64,000 nt of DNA from Ollibium composti (GTDB lineage Bacteria > Pseudomonadota > Alphaproteobacteria > Rhizobiales > Rhizobiaceae): positions 124,001-188,000 of the forward strand of contig NZ_SSNY01000007.1 of assembly GCF_004801285.1 (NCBI RefSeq), written 5' to 3'. Under the pieces are notes generated by a model, which had not been told where the DNA came from, ran no database searches, and saw only the letters and a program-made list of their open reading frames with translations. Positions 35,747-43,255 of the stretch are shown piece by piece; within the stretch, counting starts at the first letter, position 1; every line of letters starts with the position of its first letter. Made by a program: the position numbers and the translations under genes.

Positions 35747-36304
35747 ATGCGGGCGCGTCTCACCCTTATTTGCAGCGGTGTTACACCGGCGGCACGGCAT
35801 GGCGCCTTTCCAGCCGACGAAGCACTGGATGACAGGATGCCGGGAATGACCGTCGCGTTGAAGCCGTTGCTGGCGCGAGCCGATCGCATCCTGACCGGTC
35901 CGGAACTGCGGGCGAGGCAGACGGCGGAGGCGCTCGGGTTGGTCGCCGCGCCGTCGGAGACGTTACGCGATCAGGATTTCGGCCGCTGGACCGGCAAGGA
36001 CATTGCGGAGGTCGGACAGGCCGAACCGCAGGCGCTTGCCGCATGGCTTGGCGATCCGAATGCCGTGCCGGGCGACGGCGAATCGTTTTCAGCGGTGATG
36101 GGTCGAGTGGCGGGCTGGCTGGACGACCTGCGTGGCGCAGCCGGCCACACGGTCGCCGTCACGCATGCGGCGGTCATTCGGGCGGCTATCCTTGCCGTGA
36201 TCGGCGCGCCGGCCGCCTGCTTCGCCCGCATCGACGTTACGCCGCTCAGCCTGACGGACCTGCGCGGCGATGGCCGGCGCTGGACCTTGAGGCAACAGGC
36301 TTGA
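35747..36304 (+). CDS. Histidine phosphatase superfamily protein lacking the catalytic RHG
   Basis: The protein has about 185 residues from ATG 35747 (AAGGA 11 bases upstream); an ATG at 35735 is in frame. The fold signature is clear from RILTGPELRARQTAEALG, DFGRWTGKDIAEV and HTVAVTHAAVIRAAIL, the latter two matching CobC/phosphoglycerate-mutase-like enzymes. The first strand should end in R-H-G-x-T but reads LTLICSGVTPAARHG, so the phosphoacceptor histidine and its arginine are cysteine and serine. The RHG eight residues later is out of register with the strand. It is divergent from the cobalamin-controlled cbt genes. A non-catalytic or altered role is inferred. Confidence 0.8.
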   Translation: MRARLTLICSGVTPAARHGAFPADEALDDRMPGMTVALKPLLARADRILTGPELRARQTAEALGLVAAPSETLRDQDFGRWTGKDIAEVGQAEPQALAAWLGDPNAVPGDGESFSAVMGRVAGWLDDLRGAAGHTVAVTHAAVIRAAILAVIGAPAACFARIDVTPLSLTDLRGDGRRWTLRQQA

Positions 36305-36320
36305 CGGCTCGATAGGCTCT

Positions 36321-37433
36321 TCAGTTGCCGCGCGCGGCGGCCAGGACGCCCGGCAATTCCTCGGCGAAGATGTCGAGTTCGTGGTCGAGGCCGACGCTGA
36401 CGCGGATGCAGCGGTCGAGACCCGGCGCCATTGGCTTGCGAATGAAGACGTCGCGCGACAGCATGCCTTGCATGACCTTACCGGCGAAATCCCCGTCGCC
36501 GCCGCAATCGATGGTGACGAAATTGGTGGCGGAGGCAAGCGGCTTGAGGCCGTTCTCGTCGGCGATGGAGGCTATGCGCTGCCGCCCGGCCGCGACCTTC
36601 GCGACGACCTCGGCCAGCCAGGCCTGATCGGCAAGCGCCGCTTCGCCAGCCACCTGCGCCATGCGGCTGACGCCGTAGTGGTTGCGAATCTTCTCGAAGT
36701 CACGAATCACCTGCGCCTCGCCGAAGGCGTAGCCGCAGCGGATACCCGCCAGCCCATAGGCCTTGGAGAAGGTGCGCATGCGGATGAGATTCGGCCGCGA
36801 TACGTCGACGGCCGGCAGCGCCGAGGCCGGGCCGAGTTCGCCATAAGCTTCGTCGAGCACCAGCATGGTGGTTTCGGGGAGTGCGGCGATGAAGCGGTCG
36901 ATCTCGTCTGCTTCCCACCAGCTTCCCATCGGATTGTCGGGGTTGGAGAGGTAGACCAGCGGCGCCTTTTCCCGACGCACGGCGTCGAGCAGCCCCTCGA
37001 GGCTTTCGCGATCCTGTTCGTAGGGGACCGTCACCAGCCGCCCGCCGACGCTGGCGACATGGAAATTGAAGGTCGGATACGCGCCGAGCGAGGTGACGAC
37101 CGCATCGCCCGGCCCGGCATACATGCGCGCCACCAGGCCTAGCAGGCCGTCTATGCCTTCGCCGACGACGATGTTCTCCACCCCGACGCCGAGATGAGCG
37201 GCGGTAGCCACCTTGAGATCGAAATTGTCGGGGTCGCAATACATCCACTGGTCGCGCGCCACCTCGGCCATGCGCGCGATCACCTTCGGCGAGGGGCCGA
37301 AACTCAACTCGTTGGCGCCGATGCGGGCGCGGAAAGGGCGCCCGCGTTCGCGTTCCTGGGCTTCCGGCCCGACGAAGGGGACGGTTTCCGGCAGCGTATC
37401 GACGACCGGTGTGAGGGGAGGGCGCTTGGGCAT
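36321..37433 (-). CDS. PLP-dependent aminotransferase (histidinol-phosphate aminotransferase-like)
   Basis: The 370-residue fold-type I aminotransferase has IGANELSFGPSPKVIARM near the start, YLSNPDNPMGSWW, the cofactor aspartate in VLDEAYGELGP and the PLP lysine in RTFSKAYGLAGIRCGY, followed by RVSVGLDHELD. The nearest type is HisC, and rhizobia commonly have such a second HisC-like enzyme outside the his operon. It may act on histidinol phosphate, aromatic amino acids or, given the cbt neighbours, a cobalamin-related substrate such as threonine phosphate. Sequence alone does not decide. Confidence 0.88.
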   Translation of the reverse strand: MPKRPPLTPVVDTLPETVPFVGPEAQERERGRPFRARIGANELSFGPSPKVIARMAEVARDQWMYCDPDNFDLKVATAAHLGVGVENIVVGEGIDGLLGLVARMYAGPGDAVVTSLGAYPTFNFHVASVGGRLVTVPYEQDRESLEGLLDAVRREKAPLVYLSNPDNPMGSWWEADEIDRFIAALPETTMLVLDEAYGELGPASALPAVDVSRPNLIRMRTFSKAYGLAGIRCGYAFGEAQVIRDFEKIRNHYGVSRMAQVAGEAALADQAWLAEVVAKVAAGRQRIASIADENGLKPLASATNFVTIDCGGDGDFAGKVMQGMLSRDVFIRKPMAPGLDRCIRVSVGLDHELDIFAEELPGVLAAARGN

Positions 37434-37574
37434 GGCGGTAGACCTGTCGCTTTATCGATTTCGCAGGCCGTCGGGCCTCGGGACAAAGCCTTGCTACAGC
37501 GGGCTTTTCGTGGAGGCAAGCGGGTGGGTAATCCACGCCGACCGTGGCCGCTGTCTTCGCCTTCCTCCGGGCAA

Positions 37575-37603
37575 GAAAAAACCCGGCGGTTGCCCGCCGG
37601 GTT
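37575..37603 (-). terminator. Rho-independent terminator of porin 1
   Basis: On the minus strand AACCCGGCGG-GCAA-CCGCCGGGTT (37580-37603) is followed by TTTTTC, 25 bases past the porin stop. It is a textbook terminator. Confidence 0.9.
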
Positions 37604-37627
37604 CTCTTTCAAGACAGTAAGCCTGTC

Positions 37628-38725
37628 TTAGAAGTTGCGCTGGAAGCGGATGACGCCGCCCCAACCGTCTTCACCGGCGAGCGCGCCGTTTGCAGCGACG
37701 TTGCCGTACTTGGTGTAGTTGACTTCCGGCTTGATGATGAAGCCCGGAACCAGGCTGTAGGCAACGCCGAGCGAAGCGGCGATGTCCTTGTTGTCGTCAT
37801 ACGAGGCTTCGGCGTAGATCGTGGCCTTCTCGTTGGCCTTGAACGAACCGCCGCCCCAGACGGCCCAGTTGCCGCCCCACGGCTTGTAGTCGTTATAGTC
37901 GACATGATCGTCGGTGCCGTAGCCGCCCATGACGAAGAGCGAGAACTGCTCGTTCACGTTGACGTCCAGGCGAGCCTTGGCGGCCCACTCTTCCCACACG
38001 CTGTTGTAAGCGGCGACGGCGCTGATGCCGCCCCAGCCCTGCGTGAACTTGGCGCCGCCGACGACATGCGGAACATAGCTGTCGATGACGTCGGAGTCAT
38101 GCTGGCCCTGTTCGAAGCCCAGGATCGCCGAGAAGCCGTTGCCGGCGTCGAAGGTGTAGCTGATCTGGTTGGTGTTGTGGTCGTCGCCGTACTGGATGAA
38201 CGAGTTGTTGATCGCAGCACCGGCATAACCGGTCCAGTCGGCGAAGATCGAGTCGGCATAGCCGATCATCAGGCCGCCGAGCTTGATGTAGGCGGAGTCG
38301 AGCGCCGCGGCACCGGTGCCGATGGTTTCGTCAGCGGCGTCGAGGCCAGTGCCCCAGTTCGCCTTGATGCCGGCGTGGGTCGACAGCGTACCGTATTCGG
38401 TCTCCTGGCCGGTGTCGACGTTCAGGACGATCTTGGTCTCCTTGGACCATGTGCCCTGCATATCGCCATCTCGCTTGTCGGCGTTCCACTTGCCGTCATA
38501 GCCGTTGAACTCCGAGCCGACGCTTGCGGTGTAGCGGACGTAGCCGCTGATGCGCATGCAGGTCTCGGTGCCCGGGATGTAGAAGTAGCCGGCGCCGTAC
38601 ACGTCGCAGATCTTGACGTATTCAGCGGGCTCCGGCTCGGCGACGACGACTGCGTCGGCGGCGCGCGCACCGGAGACTGCGACCAGAGCCGCAGCGGAGC
38701 CGAAAAGAAGGCTCTTGATGTTCAT
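37628..38725 (-). CDS. Outer-membrane porin, Omp2-like (copy 1)
   Basis: The 365-residue protein starts at ATG 38725 behind TGGAGGTCAG. The signal peptide MNIKSLLFGSAAALVAVSG ends at ARAADA. The mature barrel includes ICDVYGAGYFYIPGTETCMR with the conserved cysteine pair, the signature YIKLGGLMIGYADSIFADW and a terminal FQRNF ending in phenylalanine, as needed for BAM insertion. These are features of the rhizobial/Brucella porin family that admits small hydrophilic solutes. A second copy lies inverted at 39706. The start-proximal DNA of the two copies is essentially identical for about 200 bp. Confidence 0.93.
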   Translation of the reverse strand: MNIKSLLFGSAAALVAVSGARAADAVVVAEPEPAEYVKICDVYGAGYFYIPGTETCMRISGYVRYTASVGSEFNGYDGKWNADKRDGDMQGTWSKETKIVLNVDTGQETEYGTLSTHAGIKANWGTGLDAADETIGTGAAALDSAYIKLGGLMIGYADSIFADWTGYAGAAINNSFIQYGDDHNTNQISYTFDAGNGFSAILGFEQGQHDSDVIDSYVPHVVGGAKFTQGWGGISAVAAYNSVWEEWAAKARLDVNVNEQFSLFVMGGYGTDDHVDYNDYKPWGGNWAVWGGGSFKANEKATIYAEASYDDNKDIAASLGVAYSLVPGFIIKPEVNYTKYGNVAANGALAGEDGWGGVIRFQRNF

Positions 38726-39229
38726 TTTCTGACCTCCAGTCAAAAGTTTAAAAACGGGTCTGGGTATTCTTTGCTGAAGGACAGCGTTCCCTGCCCCATC
38801 CCCACTACTGAAAAAGATGCGCACCGCGCCCCTTCTTCGACCCCGACATTACCCATCGGTCGGCGTCGTTCAACAAGGATCGTGCCGGCGAAACGACAAC
38901 AGGGATGCTATCCAGGGGCGATGTTGCACAAATGACACGATTTCGCCACGGCCGGAAAGGTCTCGTTAACTCTGGCCGCCCGATCGAGCGCCGCAGAAGC
39001 CTTTGAACCGGGCTTTTGGCCGGGAATCGCCCCGACGATTCGAATCCTGGATGTGTCCGGAATTGCTCGGACGCCTCGTATCGCGCCAGGATTTTGCCGC
39101 GCTGCGGCCCGATTCCTCCCCTGTGACGGCCCGATTCGCCGCACGAACTGCCATGGCCCGATATGCCGCCGCTTATTCAATGCGCCCCGCTTGATTGTGC
39201 CGGGCCTTTTCTTTATCCAGCGCCGCTAA
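38726..39229. other. Intergenic region upstream of porin 1, before tRNA-Ser
   Basis: The 504 bases hold no supported gene. The part next to 38725 will contain the porin 1 promoter. Five GANTC sites lie within 114 bases (39024, 39037, 39042, 39111 and 39133). A likely tRNA promoter sits at 39191-39218. Short frames on both strands lack ribosome binding sites or domains. Confidence 0.5.
39191..39218 (+). promoter_or_regulatory. Candidate promoter of tRNA-Ser
   Basis: TTGATT (39191-39196) and TTATCC (39213-39218) are spaced by 16 bases and lie 11 bases before the mature tRNA 5' end. The spacing and position fit a housekeeping sigma promoter; the -10 match is only fair. Confidence 0.4.
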
Positions 39230-39320
39230 GGAGAGGTGGCCGAGTGGTCGAAGGCGCGCCCCTGCTAAGGGCGTAGGCCTCAAAAGGGCCTCGTGGGTTC
39301 GAATCCCATCCTCTCCGCCA
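39230..39320 (+). tRNA. tRNA-Ser(GCT)
   Basis: The 91-base tRNA has an encoded CCA. The acceptor stem GGAGAGG pairs with CCTCTCC, the anticodon loop is CTGCTAA (GCT, reading AGC/AGU), the long variable arm GGCCTCAAAAGGGCC is typical of serine tRNAs, and the T-loop is GGGTTCGAATCCC. It lies between the two divergent porin genes. No duplicated 3' end was seen nearby, so there is no sign of an integrated island here. Confidence 0.97.
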
Positions 39321-39705
39321 TATTCCATATCTCACGCCAATTCGCTTCGCTTACGGCTCCGATGGGGCGCGCTGGCCGCGCGACGCCCGGTCGGGCTTGC
39401 GAACCCTGCGGGTTCGGACTTTGCCCCCCTTCTCCGCCACCCTGCTTCGTGCCGTGCTCTTCGCTTTGCTCAACGCACACGCGGGGCGGCTTGACCGACC
39501 GGCGCCCGCCCGGTCTTGCCCTTCGGGTCCAAATCTTCTGCCGGCCACCAAGCTCTTCTTCGTTCAGTTTTATATCGCTTCGATTCCGTTCCGTTGGCTC
39601 GCATGCACGCAAAGCCAAGCGTAGCAAGCGTTTGCGAGGTGCGGGCGCACGAAACTTCCGCCGCTGACAAACGCCTGCGCCGCGATTCAGACTGGAGGTC
39701 AGAAA
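39321..39705. other. Intergenic region between tRNA-Ser and porin 2
   Basis: The 385 bases have no supported gene. They hold a small hairpin GAACCC-TGC-GGGTTC (39401-39415) followed by GGACTTT that could end the tRNA transcript. A GC-rich palindromic stretch is at 39367-39382. The 16 bases before the porin 2 start, GACTGGAGGTCAGAAA, are identical to those before porin 1. Confidence 0.5.
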
Positions 39706-40824
39706 ATGAACATCAAGAGCCTTCTTTTCGGCTCCGCTGCGGCTCTGGTCGCAGTCTCCGGTGCGCGCGCCGCCGACGCAGTCGTCGTCGCCGAGCCGGA
39801 GCCCGCTGAATACGTCAAGATCTGCGACGTGTACGGCGCCGGCTACTTCTACATCCCGGGCACCGAGACCTGCATGCGCATCGGCGGCTACGTCCGCTAC
39901 ACCGCCGGCGTCGGCAGCGAGTTTGCCGGTTACGGCAACAATGGCAAGTGGGTGCAGGATCGGCGTACCGGCAAGTGGCAGGGTACCTGGTCGAAGGAGA
40001 CCAAGATCGAGCTGACCGTCGACACCGGCCAGGAGACCGAGTACGGCACGCTGTCGACTCACATCGCTATCGATGCGTCCAACGGAACCGGCAGGAACGG
40101 CCTCTACTCTCTCGACCCGAAGACCGGTTTCATCGAGCTTGCCGATGGTAGGTATGCGACCACCAGCAACAGCGCGTGGCTTGGTTCGGCCTACATTAAG
40201 CTCGGCGGCCTGATGATCGGCTATGCCGACTCGATCTTCGCCGATTGGACCGGTTATGCCGGCGCTGCGATCAACAACTCGTTCATCCAGTACGGTGACG
40301 CGGCCAACACCAACCAGATCAGCTACACCTTCGACGCCGGCAACGGCTTCTCGGCGATCGTCGGTTTTGAGCAGGGTTACGGCGACATCATCGACAGCTA
40401 CGTGCCGCATGTTCTGGCCGGCGCGAAGTTTACGCAGGGCTGGGGTGGCATCAGTGCCGTCGCCGCTTACAACAGCGTGTACGAGGAGTGGGCTGCCAAG
40501 GCTCGCCTCGACGTCAACGTGAACGAGCAGTTCTCGCTCTTCGTCATGGGCGGCTACGGCACCGACGATCACTCCAAGACGAACGATTACAAGCCTTGGG
40601 GCGGTAACTGGGCCGTCTGGGGCGGCGGTTCGTTCAAGGCCAACGAGAAGGCCACGATCTACGCCGAAGCCTCGTATGACGAGAACAAGGACGTCGCCGC
40701 TTCCTTCGGCGTCGCCTACAACCTGGTTCCCGGCTTCCTCATCAAGCCGGAAGTCAACTACACCAAGGTTGGCGGTGGTGAAGACGGTTGGGGCGGCGTC
40801 ATCCGCTTCCAGCGCAACTTCTAA
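39706..40824 (+). CDS. Outer-membrane porin, Omp2-like (copy 2)
   Basis: The 372-residue paralogue of the porin at 37628-38725 has the same signal peptide, the same ICDVYGAGYFYIPGTETCMR segment, YIKLGGLMIGYADSIFADW and terminal FQRNF. It differs chiefly in one loop region (residues about 60-165, with extra RRTGKWQ and SLDPKTGFIELADGRYATT segments), where surface loops would change pore entry. The two copies diverge from a central tRNA, as Brucella omp2a/omp2b do from a shared spacer. A strong terminator follows. Confidence 0.93.
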   Translation: MNIKSLLFGSAAALVAVSGARAADAVVVAEPEPAEYVKICDVYGAGYFYIPGTETCMRIGGYVRYTAGVGSEFAGYGNNGKWVQDRRTGKWQGTWSKETKIELTVDTGQETEYGTLSTHIAIDASNGTGRNGLYSLDPKTGFIELADGRYATTSNSAWLGSAYIKLGGLMIGYADSIFADWTGYAGAAINNSFIQYGDAANTNQISYTFDAGNGFSAIVGFEQGYGDIIDSYVPHVLAGAKFTQGWGGISAVAAYNSVYEEWAAKARLDVNVNEQFSLFVMGGYGTDDHSKTNDYKPWGGNWAVWGGGSFKANEKATIYAEASYDENKDVAASFGVAYNLVPGFLIKPEVNYTKVGGGEDGWGGVIRFQRNF

Positions 40825-40853
40825 GACGCGCGTGTCCTAGACACGAAAATAGC

Positions 40854-40887
40854 AAACCCGGACGTGAGAGCGTCCGGGTTTGTTTTT
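40854..40887 (+). terminator. Rho-independent terminator of porin 2
   Basis: AAACCCGGACG (40854-40864) and CGTCCGGGTTT (40871-40881) form a perfect 11 bp stem with a 6-base loop and are followed by GTTTTT. It begins 30 bases after the porin stop. Confidence 0.92.
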
Positions 40888-41059
40888 AGGGCTTGGGATG
40901 AACGGGAATTGAGGCGGATGGGCGATATCTGAAACGCGTTTGCGGAAAACGGTCCTGTGTTCAAAATACCACAAGGGTCGGTTTGCTCGCAAACTGAGTT
41001 CTTGAAAGGACGCCTCCAAATGGATAGGGAGATTCTATCCATCGGGGGGTGGTACATTG

Positions 41060-42214
41060 ATGACCAAGGATTCGCTTCGCGGAGAGGCTGTCGCGGACTA
41101 CATGTCCGACTTCATTTCCGGCAATACCAAGATCCGCTACAACTTCGGGATCAAAGAGGTAAAATCTTACAGGATCGGCGAACTGTTTGCATCCTACCGC
41201 GATATACTGTGGGACGACGGTAGGCACAAATACAACGTCAGTTCATTTATCGGTGAGATAGATGAGATCTTGTGCGGTCGACGGTTCAGTACATTCGATC
41301 AGGAGACGCTGGACGGTTTGATCGCGGCACTACGCGAGCGCGGCAACAGCAATGCGACGATCAATCGCAAGATGGCCGCACTCAGCAAATTGCTGCGCAA
41401 GGCTTACAAGATGGGGGATATTCACAGCCTGCCGGAGTTCCGTCGCCAAAAGGAGCGGTCGGGACGGATTCGCTTCCTCGAACGCGACGAGGAGGAACGG
41501 CTTTTCGCCGCTATCCGCAGTCGCGACGAGAACGCTTACCGGCTATCGGTCTTTCTGGTCGACACCGGTTGCCGCCTGGGTGAGGCGATCGGGCTGATCT
41601 GGAACGATATCCAGGGCAGCCGGGTCAGCTTCTGGATCACGAAATCGGGCCGCAGCCGCACCATCCCGCTGACCGCGCGCGCCATGCAGGCGCTGGTTCT
41701 CGATGGGGATGGTCCGCGTGGCAAAGGCCCCTTCGCCATGCTGACGCAACCGCAGTTCCGAGCCGTCTGGAACGAGGCGAAGAAGGAAGTCGGCCTCGCC
41801 AGCGACGATCAGGTCGTTCCCCATATTCTGCGGCATACCTGCGCCTCGCGGCTTGTCCAGGGCGGCATCGACATTCGCCGCGTGCAGATGTGGCTCGGCC
41901 ATCAGACGTTGCAGATGACCATGCGCTATGCCCATCTGGCCACGCACGATCTGGATGGTTGCGTCACGGTGCTTGAACCGCACCGCATGCCGGATCCGCC
42001 GGCCGCGGCCGGCTGGCAGGCTCAAGCAGCCGGCGCAACGCAGAGCGCAGCCGCAAGGTCGTCGAAGCCGGCGGCTCGGACCGCGGCCAAGGCGAAACCG
42101 GCAAAGGAATCCGGCAAGAAGGTGAAGAAGCCGCACCGGCCGGAATCCTCGCCTTCATCGCTCGCCGAAAACCTGGGCGCTCCACGCGCCGTCGCGAAGG
42201 CTCGCGGCAAGTAA
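41060..42214 (+). CDS. Tyrosine recombinase/integrase with basic C-terminal tail
   Basis: The 384-residue protein starts at ATG 41060, after a GGGGGG-rich leader; a TTG precedes it in frame. The catalytic set is complete: Arg in DTGCRLGEAIGL, Lys in WITKSGRSRTIPL, H-x-x-R in PHILRHTCASRL, His in MWLGHQTLQMTM and the nucleophile in RYAHL. The N-terminal SAM-like DNA-binding domain covers ETLDGLIAALRERGNSNATI. About 70 extra residues at the C-terminus are rich in Ala, Lys and Pro, with repeats such as AKAKPAKESGKKVKKPH, like histone H1 tails. No att repeats, excisionase or cargo genes were seen, so it may be a domesticated gene. Confidence 0.9.
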   Translation: MTKDSLRGEAVADYMSDFISGNTKIRYNFGIKEVKSYRIGELFASYRDILWDDGRHKYNVSSFIGEIDEILCGRRFSTFDQETLDGLIAALRERGNSNATINRKMAALSKLLRKAYKMGDIHSLPEFRRQKERSGRIRFLERDEEERLFAAIRSRDENAYRLSVFLVDTGCRLGEAIGLIWNDIQGSRVSFWITKSGRSRTIPLTARAMQALVLDGDGPRGKGPFAMLTQPQFRAVWNEAKKEVGLASDDQVVPHILRHTCASRLVQGGIDIRRVQMWLGHQTLQMTMRYAHLATHDLDGCVTVLEPHRMPDPPAAAGWQAQAAGATQSAAARSSKPAARTAAKAKPAKESGKKVKKPHRPESSPSSLAENLGAPRAVAKARGK

Positions 42215-42346
42215 AGCGCGCTTGATGGAAGGCCGCAGCGGGCGGATTCGGCGCCGTCCGCCGCGGACCGGTGTAAGATCGCCGATGATCGACGCTGAAA
42301 ATTATACTTGCGGTTATTTCAACTGTATTTGTCGGTGAGAAGTTGC

Positions 42347-43255
42347 TCAGGCGCGCCCCGCGTCGTCGATGAAGCTGGCGATGGCGGCAGGCAGGTCGCC
42401 GGTTTCCAGAAAAGGCGCATGGCCTTGCCCGGCGACGGTCATTGTTTTCAATGTCGGATGCCGTCGCGCCATTTCGGCCAGCGTGGTTTTCGACAGCAGC
42501 CTGGAATTTTCGCCGCGGATCGCCAGCATCGGGATGTCGCTTAACGCGTCGAATTGCGGCCACAGCGTCGGCAAGGGCTGCGAGAAGTCGATGCCGGCCA
42601 GCGTTTCCACGAGTTTCGGATCGAAGTCGGGGATCAATCCCTCAGGCCCGGTGCGATAGAGGGCGTCGACCATGGTTTCCCAGTCGGCTTTGCCGAGCGC
42701 GGGGAAATCGGCGCCGTGCACGGCCTTCTGCGTCGCAATGGCGTCTGCTCTGGTCTGCGGTTTCGGCGCGCCCTTGCCGAGATAATCGCTGATATGACGC
42801 AGGCCGTCGCCTTCGATTGCTGGGCCGATGTCGTTGAAGACGATGGCCTTCAGCGCTGCCGGCTGCATGGCGCCAAGGAGATGGATAATCAGCCCGCCGC
42901 GCGACGTGCCGATGAAAGCGGCCTCGTTGACGCCGAGCGCCGCGAGCCCGGCCAGGATGTCGCCTGCCTCGGTAACGACTGTATAGTTGCCGATATCCGG
43001 GTCGTAGTCGGACTGGCCGCGGCCACGATAGTCGAAGGCGATCACCTGGCGCGGCACCGGGGCGTGAGAGGCAAGATGCAGCGCCAGAAGATGAAAGTCG
43101 CGCGCGTTGCGAGTCAGCCCGGGCAGGCATACCACCGGCCGGCGGCCTTCCCGCGCCTCGCCATAGATTCGGGCGTGCAGCGTCAGGCCATCGGTGGCTG
43201 TATAGAAAAAGTCGGAGAACTCCCCATCGCCGACCCTTTCAGGTGCCGAACTCAC
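42347..43255 (-). CDS. Alpha/beta hydrolase
   Basis: The 302-residue hydrolase starts at GTG 43255, which overlaps the upstream transglycosylase stop (GTGA). The nucleophile elbow is FIGTSRGGLI, the oxyanion region VCLPGLTRNARDFHLL, and the strand-5 motif FDYRGRGQSDYDPD; the catalytic His is in AGQGHAPFL. It has the general form of haloperoxidase/esterase-type hydrolases in rhizobia. No substrate is predictable. Coupling to the murein transglycosylase gene is seen, but a functional link is only inference. Confidence 0.9.
   Translation of the reverse strand: MSSAPERVGDGEFSDFFYTATDGLTLHARIYGEAREGRRPVVCLPGLTRNARDFHLLALHLASHAPVPRQVIAFDYRGRGQSDYDPDIGNYTVVTEAGDILAGLAALGVNEAAFIGTSRGGLIIHLLGAMQPAALKAIVFNDIGPAIEGDGLRHISDYLGKGAPKPQTRADAIATQKAVHGADFPALGKADWETMVDALYRTGPEGLIPDFDPKLVETLAGIDFSQPLPTLWPQFDALSDIPMLAIRGENSRLLSKTTLAEMARRHPTLKTMTVAGQGHAPFLETGDLPAAIASFIDDAGRA

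Noticed and set aside
39230..42214. A genomic island integrated at tRNA-Ser with the downstream integrase
   Set aside because: No second copy of the tRNA 3' end was found around the integrase, a porin paralogue lies between them, and the DNA shows no cargo or clear change of composition.
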